Origin: Nephromyces sp. MM_2019
Taxonomy: Eukaryota > Apicomplexa > Aconoidasida > Nephromycida
DNA length: 28,858 nucleotides
Reading direction: 5' to 3'
Assembly (NCBI GenBank): GCA_015657535.1
Contig: JADHZB010001321.1
Location: forward strand, 1,338-30,195
Below, one piece after another: positions 9,217 through 19,593 of the stretch. The position numbers were made by a program, and so were the translations under genes. The stretch's first letter is position 1. The number at the start of each line of letters is the position of its first letter. The notes below the pieces were generated by a model. It saw only the letters and a list, made by a program, of their open reading frames with translations. It did no database searches and was not told the origin of the DNA.

Positions 9217-10105
9217 CTGCACACTAATGCATGGAGAATTTGAAGCGAGAGAAGCTTAAAACTCCCATAACCAAAACGTTTTTTAGCTGATATAATAAAT
9301 GCATGCAAAGATAAGAGCTATCGCATACAAAACTGAGCTGCTAACGCATCTTCTATTAATGAAAAAGCCGCTTAGCATAAAATGCCTTGTATATACCCCA
9401 AACGTATCCCACACGTAAAAAATGTCAGATTCACAGCAAAAAAAGGGTGCTTATACAGACAAATGTATGAGGGGCTTCAACATTCTCCAGAATAACCCTC
9501 AACACACACACACACACATACACACACATGTATATAGAAGCTATCCTCCATTGCACACACCATAGAAATCACACCAAGCTACAACACACTGAAGAACCAA
9601 GAGCTCTACTGCTATGAGTCATCTATGCTTAACCTAAGTAAGACTCACATAGATGAGCATCATTCTCGAACTTTAGGTTTCTACTGATATGTATATCGTA
9701 TCGTTTATGGGTAGATACACACACATAAGACGCACTACTAGTATGATCACTAAGAAACTCAAAGAAGCATGAAGTGTTCACACACACACACAAACACACA
9801 AGTGACAGCAGCTATTATACGAGCTCCTGCGTGTGGCATAAATGTATGCGTGGAGGCCCACATGTGTCTGTGTGTGTGTGTGTGTGATGTGTGTATTATT
9901 GGGTACGTGTTTGAGTATGTGTGTGCAGGTTTATCCGTTGATATATTGTGCATGTAGAAGTACGCGCGTATACACGTATACAAGTACACATGTTAGTGTT
10001 GGCACATGTGTGTACGCTTCAATTTTCAGGTGTGTGCATAGGTATTTTTTTGGCTAATTCCTACAGACTTCGTGCAAGAGACTACAAAGCAAAATGAAGT
10101 CTTAC
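9217..10105. other. Region with CA and TG tracts facing each other, no firm exon
   Basis: Holds (CA)n at 9,500-9,530, a 9-bp inverted repeat TCATCTATG at 9619-9627 and 9648-9656, and (CA)n at about 9,780-9,800 facing (TG)n at 9,860-9,885. No exon with good borders was found. Confidence 0.35.
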
Positions 10106-10154
10106 ATTCCACACAGCGAAAGTAGAACTACGCTCCAGGAAAACTGCTCCAAGG
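10106..10154 (-). CDS. Predicted internal exon, minus strand
   Basis: 49 bp between a strong acceptor GTTGCACTTCTCTTCAG and the consensus donor GTAAGA. Two frames are open: LGAVFLERSSTFAVWN (phase 2 in) or LEQFSWSVVLLSLCG (phase 1 in). Probably a downstream exon of the gene at 10,685-11,193. A further candidate at about 10,480-10,540 (VDWCDLDACFVVFFGNFVP, donor GTATGT) may lie between. Confidence 0.3.
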
Positions 10155-10684
10155 CTGAAGAGAAGTGCAACACGCACACACGCATTCCTGTAACTACAGC
10201 TTCATTCAGATAAAAAAAGTAAAGCCAAGTATGTAATCAAGAGTGTTGCTCGACACACACATACATACATGGGATTAGTTCAACTCAAAGGAAGAAACTT
10301 ATCAGAGTACACGTCGAAAGGGAAACCTTGCCAATGAAAGCGTGTGCACAAAACAACTCGCACTAGGAGATGTGTGTACATTCCAAACACGTACTGATAA
10401 ACTATCCTCTGGCAAGCACACAAGGGCACAATAGCACACACACTCCGGCACACACTCGGACACATACTCCGGCACAAAATTCCCAAAGAAAACAACAAAA
10501 CATGCGTCTAAATCGCACCAATCAACCTTACATTGAATGAAAGCACACACACAAATAGAACAAGTATGTAGTAAGTTGCGCATCGGATGAACACACAGGG
10601 AGCAGGTCACGTTGCATCAACAGTACGAATCATATCGAAGCTCACTTAAGATGATAATTGCATAGAATACGAAGAATCACATAC

Positions 10685-11193
10685 CAAAATAGAGCACCTC
10701 TTCCTCAAAGAAAAACAGCAGCATTTTACACACAAGCATACTGAAAGCATGCCGAATCCATGAAAAAAGATTAGCACGCTTAAAGTGATTTATACTATAC
10801 ACAAGATACAATCGTAGGGCCAATAATACTACAAGGAAAAGAAACTCTCGCACACACACACACATTAAAAAATCATACAAAAACCATTAGCACCAAAAAT
10901 ACGAAAAATATAGCTCACACACACAAACGTTGGTGTAAAACTTTCAGCCTAGTTAGCCTTTGGTAAGCAGCTATCATATTGATTGGAAAAGAGCACACAC
11001 AAATAATATCTCGTGGATTAAATGATATTTCAGCTTCATTTGTCAAAATAAGAAAACAAAAACGCAGAAAACCACTTAAAATCCGGTGCAGAGATTGCTG
11101 CGACAGCAAGACATAACAGAAGCTATGATTAGTAGCAACACAGACTAGCTTAAAGAATTGCAACGAGCGACGCACGCATACACATGCTGAGTT
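10685..11193 (-). CDS. Unidentified minus-strand gene, three chained exons
   Basis: Exon 11001-11193 follows a strong T-tract acceptor (TTTTTTGATTTTTTTAG); its start could instead be 11097 after GCTGTCGCAG. Its core reads QSLHRILSGFLRFCFLILTN then EAEISFNPRDII. Exon 10929-10970 reads AYQRLTRLKVLHQ with a GTTTGT donor. Exon 10685-10828 reads LLALRLYLVYSINHFKRANL, FSWIRHAFSMLVCKM, and FFEEEVLYF, ending at GTATGT. Phases 1, 1 and 1 agree across both introns. The chain suggests an all-helical or membrane-associated protein. No family recognised. Upstream, two small pieces near 11,300-11,390 (TLFFKLFAN, RLVVDFGWMHSVFQ) may belong to its 5' end. Confidence 0.5.
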
Positions 11194-11467
11194 CTAAAAA
11201 AATCAAAAAAGTAATGAATTCACACGCTATGTAGAGTGCTCAATCCACACACACTGATAAGTGATGAATTTACACACTGGAAAACCGAGTGCATCCAACC
11301 GAAATCTACAACTAACCGGCTATACAACACACAAGAAGAAAGCCACACACACCTATTCGCAAACAACTTGAAGAATAATGTTCTGCACACACACATACCA
11401 TTGATCACTCCTCGCGACAAGGGAAAACACTTTATTCAACTCTTATGATCAATCAAGAAATGAATCT

Positions 11468-11639
11468 TTAAAAATGGTAAATATGGCTGAAACTCATTAC
11501 TGAGGCAATATTAGAATTAGACGTAAACACACACAATTGGGAGAAGGCCTGAAATACATGATTGATAAGTGTAAATACACCCATACACACGCTGCTACTG
11601 CAGCTTAATTTTATACCAGAATAACCGACACACCAATTA
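11468..11639 (-). CDS. 3' end of an unidentified minus-strand gene (2 exons)
   Basis: Exon 11591-11639 follows GTGTTTTTTTTCTAAG and encodes NWCVGYSGIKLSCSSS, donor GTGTGTATG, phase 0. Terminal exon 11468-11548 follows ATCATGTATTTCAG and gives AFSQLCVFTSNSNIASVMSF then SHIYHF and TAA. The phases agree. It is serine-rich, and no family is recognised. Confidence 0.42.
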
Positions 11640-12409
11640 CTTAGAAAAAAAAACACCATATAGTATATCAGACAAAGCTAATTGCAGTGCCAGTACAGCT
11701 CAAAATACACCATTATACGCTTCCCTCGATAGAACCTTCGAAAGCGTGCATTAGAGCATGTGAGAATCTTGTTGAGGGCACGTTGAAGAAAACGTGCCTG
11801 TAAGTGTTTGAAGGTCATACATGATGCGTGTTTCTGTGTTGATGTCTCCTCATTCTGTGCTGAGATGCTTGGGCATAATATTGTGTGTGTTTGTGCGTTA
11901 TGCGTGGTCCCTTCTCTTTCTCTGCATCAATGCTTCCACCGAAACACACAACAAAAAGCGTATAACCGCAGGCTATGCATCCACAACAGAAAATATATAC
12001 ACACACACACACACACACACCGACGTTATGACTAGCAATCTATGATTGCAATTGGTTTCCCTTAACCTCTACATCTATGTACTACACCAGCAGCAATGCA
12101 TGAAGTAATGAAATCTTATCATGCACCTACACACTCGCTATATGAGTGTATTTACTTCATCAGTTTATATGGACATGTTGGCCAAGGAAAAAAATTTCTC
12201 AGTGTGTGTGTGCATTTAAGCTTCTACAAAAGCATACGCAAGTCTACATGAAATCGAAACTGCGCCTTTTCGCACCATTTAACACCTTTTCGGGAGCGAA
12301 AATGTCCACAAAGTTCAAATTTCAATGAGAAAAGACTGCTGTGAATAATAGCAAGTAGTTTAAATCTATTCAGCCACTATAAAGCCTACACTACTTATAA
12401 AACGCACAC
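11640..12409. other. Spacer or introns, with (AC)11 microsatellite
   Basis: A perfect (AC)n run lies at about 11,999-12,020. Plus-strand frames at 11,808-12,045 run through TG/CA sequence and have no supported splice sites. No exon called. Confidence 0.35.
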
Positions 12410-12507
12410 AAAATCGCCAGTTTCCAAGCAAGAAGCCTTTAGCCTCATGCATAATCAGACGAATTTGCCAAACGAAAGGCAAAAGGTGCACGAAATCAAA
12501 GCATTTA
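12410..12507 (-). CDS. Predicted internal exon, minus strand, 32 codons
   Basis: Between the pyrimidine-rich acceptor CTCCCTCCCTATTCTTAG and donor GTGTGC; encodes KCFDFVHLLPFVWQIRLIMH then EAKGFLLGNWRF, phase 2 in, 1 out. It is strongly protein-like and hydrophobic with spaced basic residues. Probably part of the gene ending at 11,468, with at least one missing exon. No family recognised. Confidence 0.42.
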
Positions 12508-13143
12508 CTAAGAATAGGGAGGGAGCTTCTTTCAAATGATCTACCGAGGAGACCGTGGTGAAAAAAGCAGGTTTCACTATACATCTTTCAATAGTAAAAA
12601 AGGAATGAAAGGAGGTAACTGCCCTCTCCGTGTAAAAGCTTCAACAAAGGTCTAGTAAAGAAGCAAGGATTATAAACAAACGGGAAACAACCCTCATGAG
12701 AAGCTCGATGCATATACTACGGTCTAAAGATCCCTACAATCATTATTTCAATGAGAAAGCAGAAAGCAAGCACACACACACAAACTTGAATGCTTAAAGA
12801 AGCATGAAAATCACTATAAAAATCATGTTACCCTCACCAAAATGAGAGAAAACACAAAAATAAATACATGTACGGAAGTGAATATAGACACACACACATC
12901 CACACATTTAACGAAGAAAAAACCACAAATATACACTAATTACGGACGTTAAACTACATACACGCACACCAAACACACTCTACACACATACTTTTCGCTT
13001 CATTTCTATATACACTTCTTTGTAATCTTCACTATAAGCCACACATTCGTATCATAGTTACTATATATGCAATGCAGAGTGATGCTCCTGAAGTTCCTCG
13101 TGCTTACGACACGAATCACACAATAAATAACACATACACACAC

Positions 13144-13190
13144 AGAGAGCGTCTTTCTTCTCCTTGCACAGTAGAGGCAACTACTCGTCT
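13144..13190 (-). CDS. Predicted small exon, minus strand
   Basis: 47 bp after the acceptor TGCATTTTTTTCAAAATTAG, ending at a donor that opens a TG run. Open frames give SSCLYCARRRKT (one CxxC) or RRVVASTVQGEERRS. I cannot choose the frame without neighbours. Confidence 0.28.
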
Positions 13191-13502
13191 CTAATTTTGA
13201 AAAAAATGCAGGCAAGGCATCACACAGTGAAAAACGAATAGACGCTTCGCACAGGAATCAATTCGATTGAAGGAGAGTTTGGGTGCATGAAGGTGGGCTG
13301 ATTACTTGAAGCTCATCAGAAAGAGAAAAAGGAGCACATACCAAAAATAAACCCACATTCACACATACATATCTACACACACCTAGTTACCCGCACACAC
13401 ACACTCACACTGAAAGCTAGAAACCGTTCTAACACCTCCAGTAAAAAATACACGCATTTTCCAGAATACGCGGTATAGAGATAAACACAGGCATCGTCAT
13501 AC

Positions 13503-13592
13503 CTATTGCTAACGAAAAGACACTAGAATGTCTGTCTCCGCATAATTTTTTCCGACAAAGCTTTATAGGGAGATTGCTGAGCAACACATTCC
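13503..13592 (-). CDS. Predicted internal exon, minus strand, 29 codons
   Basis: Phase 1/1 exon with donor GTATGA, reading NVLLSNLPIKLCRKKLCGDR then HSSVFSLAI. The acceptor (GTGATGCTGAAAG) is weaker, and an alternative CAG lies 12 bp further in. It is basic and cysteine-containing. No family recognised. The 63-residue frame that contains it runs on into the downstream intron. Confidence 0.35.
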
Positions 13593-14044
13593 CTTTCAGC
13601 ATCACAAAGACACCAACCAAGTGGTTAGAGAGTTAACAAGCAAAAATTAATAATCTGCGCCGAGATTTGGGCTAAGCATTGATTTTTTCAACATTCATGT
13701 AGTGTACATACACCGAGCTCATTTAAGTATATACGCTTCGGCAAAGCATAAAAAAAAAGGCATACCACTCGTATATATATATATATCAATAGGCGAGCGT
13801 AGAATGCGTATATACACCGAAAACATTAACAAATGTAAAGCGCTTCATTATTCCACAATCTACGAGAAAAAGATGAACTTTTGCAACACAACCAGCCCCA
13901 GCGGAATGCTACTCTAAGCACCAGTCAATCAGGCTCGAGTTTCTCAACGCGTGGAAGCTTTGAAGTTATGCGTGCGGAAAGCCTCATCAAGTACTGTATC
14001 ACTATATAATATGTAGACACAGTCAACTTATACAGATGCGCTTC
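13593..14044. other. AT-rich spacer with (TA)n
   Basis: Contains (AT)n at about 13,774-13,787. A 71-residue plus frame at 13,702-13,917 has no splice or composition support. Nothing called. Confidence 0.3.
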
Positions 14045-14405
14045 ACTACTGTGCGTGCACTCCAATAGGTGCAATCAATGAAATCTAGTGTGTTCAGATT
14101 AAAAAACTACGTTAGGAAAAAACCCACCACTGCATGCACACATAACATGTATTATCAGCTTAATCTGCTACTTTACGTACACTCAAATGGCTATTAGCAA
14201 GGAAATCTATCATTGCATGTATCCACAGGCAGCTGCTACCAAATAAACCTAGCGCTGTGTGTACATGTTGATAGCTAAAACTACCGTATGTATACGCAGG
14301 CAGCCGCTGTCGAATACACTATGTGTACATGATGATAGCTACTAACACTGTATGCACACTCAGACAGCTACTATCAAATAAATCAACCACTGTATGTACA
14401 CTATA
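14045..14405. repeat. Degenerate tandem array, units of about 44-71 bp
   Basis: Blocks of the type ACTGTATGTACACnCAGnCAGCTnCTAT followed by CAAATAAA recur near 14,045, 14,170, 14,215, 14,288, 14,349 and 14,392. GATAGCTA words lie between several of them. Units have diverged, so exact borders are uncertain. No open frame is preserved across the array. Confidence 0.6.
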
Positions 14406-14630
14406 TAACCAGTACCAAACGCATACACATAATTAGATAAACCGTCCGCTTCTTTCCTGCACTCATTCAAATGTGTGGAAACGAGCCTCCCAAAAGACGG
14501 TGATACCCTCAATGTAACCACAATAAAGACTAAAAAGTATTGTCTTCCTGCACGTTGCTCATTAGCTTCTTAATAGATAACCAAGGATTAAGGCAACTTC
14601 TATCCGCAACGAAAACATAACATCTGCACT

Positions 14631-14754
14631 TCAATAAGCACTATAGTTAGCGCAAGTGTGTATGTGAACGTGAAAGCAAACGCATGGGGCAACATATGAC
14701 GAGTCTCGTATGCAATGTTTTAGCACACGATCTCCAGACATTGTTTCCAAGACG
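14631..14754 (-). CDS. Terminal exon of an unidentified minus-strand gene
   Basis: Follows the acceptor GTCTTTCTGTGAAACATGCAG. Encodes VLETMSGDRVLKHCIRDSSY and then a Cys/His-rich end (VAPCVCFHVHIHTC) before TGA at 14631. Phase 2 in. A preceding small exon near 14,818-14,847 with donor GTGTGTATAT is visible, but its phases (0 or 1 out) do not match, so another exon is missing. The Cys/His tail could be a metal-binding element, which is only inference. Confidence 0.42.
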
Positions 14755-15541
14755 CTGCATGTTTCACAGAAAGACACACACTGATACACAAACAAATTTA
14801 ATGTAAACATATACACACCGTTTTCATAAAGTATGCAAGGTGCAAAACTATACACACACCAAGTGTGTCTACAAGATATCCATGTATGTGTATGTAACAT
14901 AAACGAACACATACATAAAGCGTGATTATAGGATATCCATGTACATCTTTGCTATGCAAATATACTCACCAATTTCGTCTTCTACTAGATATATATGAAA
15001 CCATATCATTAAACATAGAACTACGCTAAAACTTTCACGGTATACACACACACAGGCAACAAATGTACGCACATATATATACTATGTTAAACACATATAA
15101 ACTCCGTGTTTCCTAGGTTTCCTGGGCAAGCACTTGCGGCACAAAACCCAAACACGTGTGCAAAAACGAAATATATTCAACACAAGCACTTCAATGCAAT
15201 AATTACATCTACGCAGATAAAGAATCATTCACAACACAGCCACCATGTGATTCAGGCTAGTAAGCAAGCACACACATGTACAATACATCATAAAAAAAAA
15301 AGACACACTTGAGCATGCATGCATACACACAAATACACATCGATACACGCACTTCGACACACACACATTGATAAATACACGAAATACATTAACTATTACA
15401 TTCCAGACCGCTAAAAGCTCCTACCACCATCTTTGCCTCAACAAAGAATATCCACTGTACCTACACTGCTCATCCCAAGTATATTCACACATATATGTAT
15501 ATATATATGGTACAGGAATACACATATATCTACATATATAC
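14755..15541. other. AT/CA-rich stretch, possible last exon of the gene at 15.5-16.7 kb
   Basis: Contains a direct repeat TACATGGATATC near 14,875 and 14,938, (CA)n tracts and (TA)n at 15,493-15,508. On the minus strand, VQWIFFVEAKMV followed by VGAFSGLECNS and TAA (about 15,398-15,470) is a possible terminal exon, but it does not match the phase of the exon at 15,542-15,590. Confidence 0.3.
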
Positions 15542-16722
15542 ATAGAAAAGATCATCATGCGAGCCATAGCCAACTGAATGACGAGCTGGCCTGCGAGTAT
15601 ATATATACTATTACTGGTTATACAAATAGATAGTCAACCTAAATACAATTGCATATAATCCCTATATAGCTCCAATGTTCAGGGCTATTAAGGGGGCGTG
15701 GCACCACCTTATTGTACTACGAGCTAGTGTATGAGAAGATATTAGGCTCTTTGTACAACACACAACACATCATATATATATAAATGTATATATGGCGTCG
15801 TGTATGTACACTGCTACATACAAAACGTAACATTCCCAACATCCTCAATCAAACACTACTCACACACATAAATAACCAGTTTCTCGAGCCTATTGTGCTC
15901 AAATGGCGATTGCGCATGATGTAATATGTATGTATACTGGGAATTAGAGAGGAGGTTAATCTACAGGAAGATGAAGAAGTGGTGTATTTAGAAAGACTAT
16001 CGCATACTAAGCAAAACGGTCATAAAACAGCCTCAAAATATCCTCCCAACGAAACTTGGGTCACGAGGCTGATTTGCTAAAAGTACTTTCCCTTTCCAAG
16101 CCTGTTTAGCCGCCTGAAGTACAAATTAAAACGAACTTGATACATAATTGGTTGATCTCGGGGAAGATGACGGGAAAAATGGTTGAAAAAAAACTAGTGT
16201 ACATACACTCGCTAAAAGATGAGGTGACTGATATTCAAACGGATGTGTGTTGAAAAGGATGAAACGAGAAAGAAAGAAGAGATTAAACCTGCATCCTATA
16301 TATTAGTATCTTCTTCAAAACTATTCCACAACATACAGCATACACACGCATACCACATCCCAAAAAATTCTTCACATGCTCGATTCCCACAAATAACATG
16401 CACATACACACGACCCACACACCTCCCACACCCCCAAAACTCACAATTGCCGTATTTTTCATGCTGAAAGGAGTGGCTTCCTCATTGAGATTGCTCGTGT
16501 TGCCTCGCTGTAGCACGAAAACGTAGGAAGTTGGGGCTTCTCCAGCGTAGAGTCAGCGCTAGGAGGGATAATACAGGTGTGTATCCTGACATCTTTTTGA
16601 TCAGGGCAAGGGCTTACGGAGTGGCAAGTGTTTTTGAACAATCGCGCACCGCCCTTAGTCGGATGGGCTACCTGATAGCGCCCCCTCGAGAATGAGTTGA
16701 GGAGCAGCACGCATCCAATCAT
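15542..16722 (-). CDS. Unidentified minus-strand gene, predicted start and four to five exons
   Basis: Exon 1, 16618-16722, starts at ATG (CAAAATG) and reads MIGCVLLLNSFSRGRYQVAH then PTKGGARLFKNTCHS, donor GTAAGC. Exon 2, 16445-16507, after CGTGCTACAG, reads RGNTSNLNEEATPFSMKNTA plus I, donor GTGAGT. Exon 3, 16087-16113 (or to 16051), after TTAATTTGTACTTCAG, reads AAKQAWKGK. Exon 4, 15868-15960, after CTTCTTCATCTTCCTGTAG, reads INLLSNSQYTYILHHAQSPF then EHNRLEKLVIY. All four join in phase 0. A fifth exon, 15542-15590 (QLVIQLAMARMMIFS), fits the strand but needs phase 1, so a link is missing. The start lies 71 bp from the stop of the next upstream minus-strand gene. No family recognised. Confidence 0.5.
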
Positions 16723-16793
16723 TTTGCCTAGGAGATTATGACTTTATGTTTAAACAGGGGCTACTCCCAATTAGTATGTTGAAAGGGATATTT

Positions 16794-16917
16794 TTACAGA
16801 TTTACAAAAAGTCTACTTCTGTAGCGGATGAAAGTAAAAGAAGCAATCTCTTTATACGTAGAATTGGATAGATTATCGATTTTAAATATACCTTCAATTA
16901 AACGTGAAATATAAACC
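16794..16917 (-). CDS. Terminal exon of an unidentified minus-strand gene
   Basis: Strong acceptor GTCTACTCTTTGCTCTTCAG preceded by a long C/T tract. Encodes VYISRLIEGIFKIDNLSNST then YKEIASFTFIRYRSRLFVNL and TAA, phase 2 in. It is among the clearest exons of the window. Upstream exons of the same gene are probably those at 17,230-18,821, but the immediate phase link is missing. No family recognised. Confidence 0.55.
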
Positions 16918-17229
16918 CTGAAGAGCAAAGAGTAGACTGGAAATGTTTGTGAGAAGCTTGAAAAAATAGAGGACAATAAGGGGTGAGGTGGGGGGATGAG
17001 TAAGCTTGGTAAGAGATGAGGGGAGGTGAATAAGCCTGGTAAGAGGGGGGAGAGCTGGGTAACATGGGGGTGATGAGGTAAAACACAAAAAACACGGCAA
17101 GAGCAAAATGACACCACAAAATACCACATTCACAGAATATCAAAATTCCTCTCATGAACACTTCTCAATGCCATCTCACAAACAGCGACATCTGGAGGCT
17201 ACTCAACACTAATTTCGTGCTCAACTTAC
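16918..17229 (-). other. C-rich intron before the terminal exon
   Basis: G-rich on plus at 16,978-17,072 (runs of G in AGGTGGGGGGATG and AGAGGGGGGAGAG), C/T-rich on the sense minus strand. Three long proline/leucine frames on the minus strand are artefacts of this tract. Confidence 0.45.
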
Positions 17230-18821
17230 CCATAAACAGTAAGCATTTCACAAAAAATTCAGCATAAACTGCTTATTCTCTATCCAAAACCAAGCTCTAC
17301 AAAGACCCAGAATAACACCCTCTACAAAACTACAATAAATGCTGAATTCAATCAACACGCACACCAGCTCCACCTGCAGACATCCTTTTAGAAAAAAACT
17401 GCAAGCCTCAAAAACAGCATAAAATGGCAAAGACTCCCCCTAAAACCGCCCAAATAAAAAGCCAAAACACTACTAGCTAACTAGAATATTATCAGGAGTG
17501 CAGCTACTAGCAACAACATAACAACACCACGCTACTACCAACACATATAGATTCAGCAACATACCTGAGCTTTATATTTCCCTTGTTGAATCACAATAAA
17601 AAAGCATTCACTACTGGGAGAGATCTATGCAATAAAGATGATCTGATGCGAGCACAAATCTCAGCTTTCTCCCCTTATACTAATAAGGCACCCAAAGATT
17701 AATATCTTCCTGAATTGCAAAGAGAAGATTATGTCGTATCTGAATAAGCTTCAAATTCGAGTAAATTCTTCCTAGAAATTAACTACAGCGTTAAAATCAC
17801 ATTATAAATACATATGATATGCCGAGTGTGTAGCAGACAAAATTTTCAATGCTATACTAAGCACTGATGGAGTCTTTAAAGGCTTTAGAGATGGAAGCCA
17901 TTTTGAAAATCTATTCATATTACCAAGAAAACTTTGGATATGCTAGTAGTCAAAAATATGCTAATTTTTCCCAGGAAAAAAACATGAAATTGAGCGAAGA
18001 GATAATTTTGAGACGGAATAAAATTATATTGACAAAAAAAAGACAGAACTAAGCAAAAAATCCACTAAATTAAACAAAAACCCCACAAAATAATAGCAAA
18101 TCCACCAGTAGCTCATAAAATTGCTTCATTTTCCGTTCAAACCCATAAGATGGCTTCACAAATTCCCCCTGGAATTAAGACGAGTGAATTACGAAAAATT
18201 TCCCAAAAAAATCGACACACCGTCATCGCTTACAGCAAAAATATAGAAAAAAGCATACGTGGGAAGGGGGGCACATATATAATGACGCTAGGAGGCAGTA
18301 ATTAGTTACAAATTGATGTTGGTTCGGAGCATATACACATATTTATGTAAATCTCGAGGGGGGATGGAAGTTCTACCACCAAATTGGACGTTACTTTTTA
18401 TTGGTACAGCAAATTGCACACCAATTTGCTGACAATATCACACAAAACCATGTACACACAAAAACACATACAAAATTATGCACACACAAAATTATGCACA
18501 CACAAAATCACGCACACACAAAATCACGCACACAAACACACACCAGCACAGGGTAAACTTCTCAATCTACTCGACTATACCACACTAGACCTTTCCAAAG
18601 TGCCAAGATGCTGCAACTCAAAATTGCACCAAAATCCCTACACCATAACTTCCCCAAAGAAACACAAAAAAACCACGCTCTTCCAGTATCGTAAAAACTT
18701 CCTGATTAAGAGGCGCAGCATTCCACATCCTCCTCCCACATCGAGAAAAACCGCCCAAACTCACATACCTCATACACACCGTTTCCTTTTTATCAGTTGC
18801 AAAAAACAGCAATAAACACTC
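17230..18821 (-). CDS. Probable upstream exons of the gene ending at 16,794
   Basis: Exon 18780-18821 after TAATTATATTAAAG reads ECLLLFFATDKKET, donor into a TG run, phase 0. Exon 18644-18701 after CTGCGCCTCTTAATCAG reads EVFTILEERGFFVFLWGSY, donor GTGTAG, phase 0 in, 1 out. Exon 17230-17268, donor GTAAGT, reads YAEFFVKCLLFM, phase 1 in, 1 out. The first two are phase-matched, and the third is compatible. A candidate exon at about 17,690-17,720 (EDINLWVPY) follows a strong acceptor TTTGCAATTCAG. The link to the terminal exon is unresolved. No family recognised. Confidence 0.35.
17867..18052 (+). CDS. Small plus-strand ORF, 61 codons, uncertain
   Basis: ATG to TAG/TAA-type frame reading MESLKALEMEAILKIYSYYQ then ENFGYASSQKYANFSQEKNM and a Lys/Arg-rich end. 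The composition is protein-like and no CA repeat drives it. However, it lies inside the span of a minus-strand model, and its antisense is pyrimidine-rich intron-like sequence, which by itself yields E/K-rich frames. Low confidence. Confidence 0.2.
   Translation: MESLKALEMEAILKIYSYYQENFGYASSQKYANFSQEKNMKLSEEIILRRNKIILTKKRQN
18471..18534. repeat. 16-bp tandem repeat, 4 copies
   Basis: Unit CAAAATTATGCACACA at 18471 and 18487, then CAAAATCACGCACACA at 18503 and 18519. The 143-residue plus frame through it (with an HTHxxx pattern) is repeat-driven. Confidence 0.85.
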
Positions 18822-18954
18822 CTTTAATATAATTACAGCGCAAAAGAACGCAAGTTAAAATTCTAGCAAAGCATAGCGTGATTCAAAAATAACTTTTTTT
18901 TTCTGAGCAACCGCAGGAGTTGGTTAGCTGACATTTTGCTCTGTTTTTCAAGGT

Positions 18955-19410
18955 AAGGGGGCTGGTTGTCAGGTGGGGGTGGGGAGCGGTGATGCTTTGT
19001 TAAACAATAGATACGCTGGATGTATTCTTTGCACACATGGGGGGAGGCACACGACAAGGTTGCCGAAAGGGGCAGCCACGAAATACACTGACAACAGGCC
19101 CGCGGCAAAGGTGGCAACAAGAAGGAGGCGGCGAGGGAGGAGGGCCCCACACACTGGGTTCAGTCCAAGCTATTGGGACGAAAAGGGGGTTGGAAGTGTT
19201 CATGATGAGATTGCGGGAGGGGGTGGGAATGAGAACTGCCTGGGGGTGTGTTTGCAACGGGGGTTATCGGGCGGGGATATTTTTGAAATATTTGGGGTTT
19301 TTGAGTTGAGAGAGGGGGGGTTGGATTTGTAGAGTTCAGAGAGGCGGATTTCTAGTTCTCTAGTGATGATGGGGGTTACCTAGGTGGGTGCACTTTGTGG
19401 GGAGGTGCGT
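18955..19410. other. G-rich (plus) / C-rich (minus) island
   Basis: The most GC-rich patch of the window, with many G runs on the plus strand. Open frames exist on both strands (119 and 90 residues plus; 95, 61 and 85 minus), but such composition keeps frames open by chance. On the minus strand a C/T tract ends in CCTTACCTTGAAAAACAG, after which SKMSANQLLRLLRKKKLFLN is open to a stop at 18,863. A terminal exon is possible there. Confidence 0.35.
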
Positions 19411-19543
19411 GCTATTCACCTAGAATAGTTTTGTTTATCTAAAACAGTGCAATTCACATGAAAGAGCGCTATTCACTAACAAGAGTTTACTTTACCTAAA
19501 AGAGTGCAATTCACCAAAGACGATGCAGTTCAAACAAGAGGAT
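19411..19543. repeat. 19-bp tandem repeat, seven degenerate copies
   Basis: Consensus GCAATTCACCTAAAAGAGT, units starting at 19411, 19430, 19449, 19468, 19487, 19506 and 19525, all exactly 19 bp. On the minus strand the unit reads ACTCTTTTAGGTGAATTGC, which combines a pyrimidine tract, AG acceptor and GT donor-like bases. Confidence 0.8.
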
Positions 19544-19593
19544 GATGAATACCATTTCTCGGGCCCAACTTCTCGCACAAAAAGTCAGCTTAC

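Noticed and set aside
15946..16080. Plus-strand Glu/Lys-rich frame (REEVNLQEDEEVVYLERL)
   Set aside because: It is antisense to a pyrimidine-rich acceptor tract (TTCTTCATCTTCCTGTAG), which always yields E/D/K-rich frames. The minus-strand exon 15868-15960 fits better.
16450..16740. Possible structural RNA (GC-richer, few CA repeats)
   Set aside because: No U1, U2, U4, U5, U6, SRP or RNase P core motifs. A minus-strand start exon and second exon explain the stretch.
18384..18815. 143-residue plus-strand frame
   Set aside because: Its first third is a 16-bp CA-rich tandem repeat, and the rest overlaps phase-matched minus-strand exons.
18973..19332. 119-residue plus-strand Gly/Arg-rich frame
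   Set aside because: It lies in a G-rich patch where frames stay open by composition on both strands, with no splice or start support.
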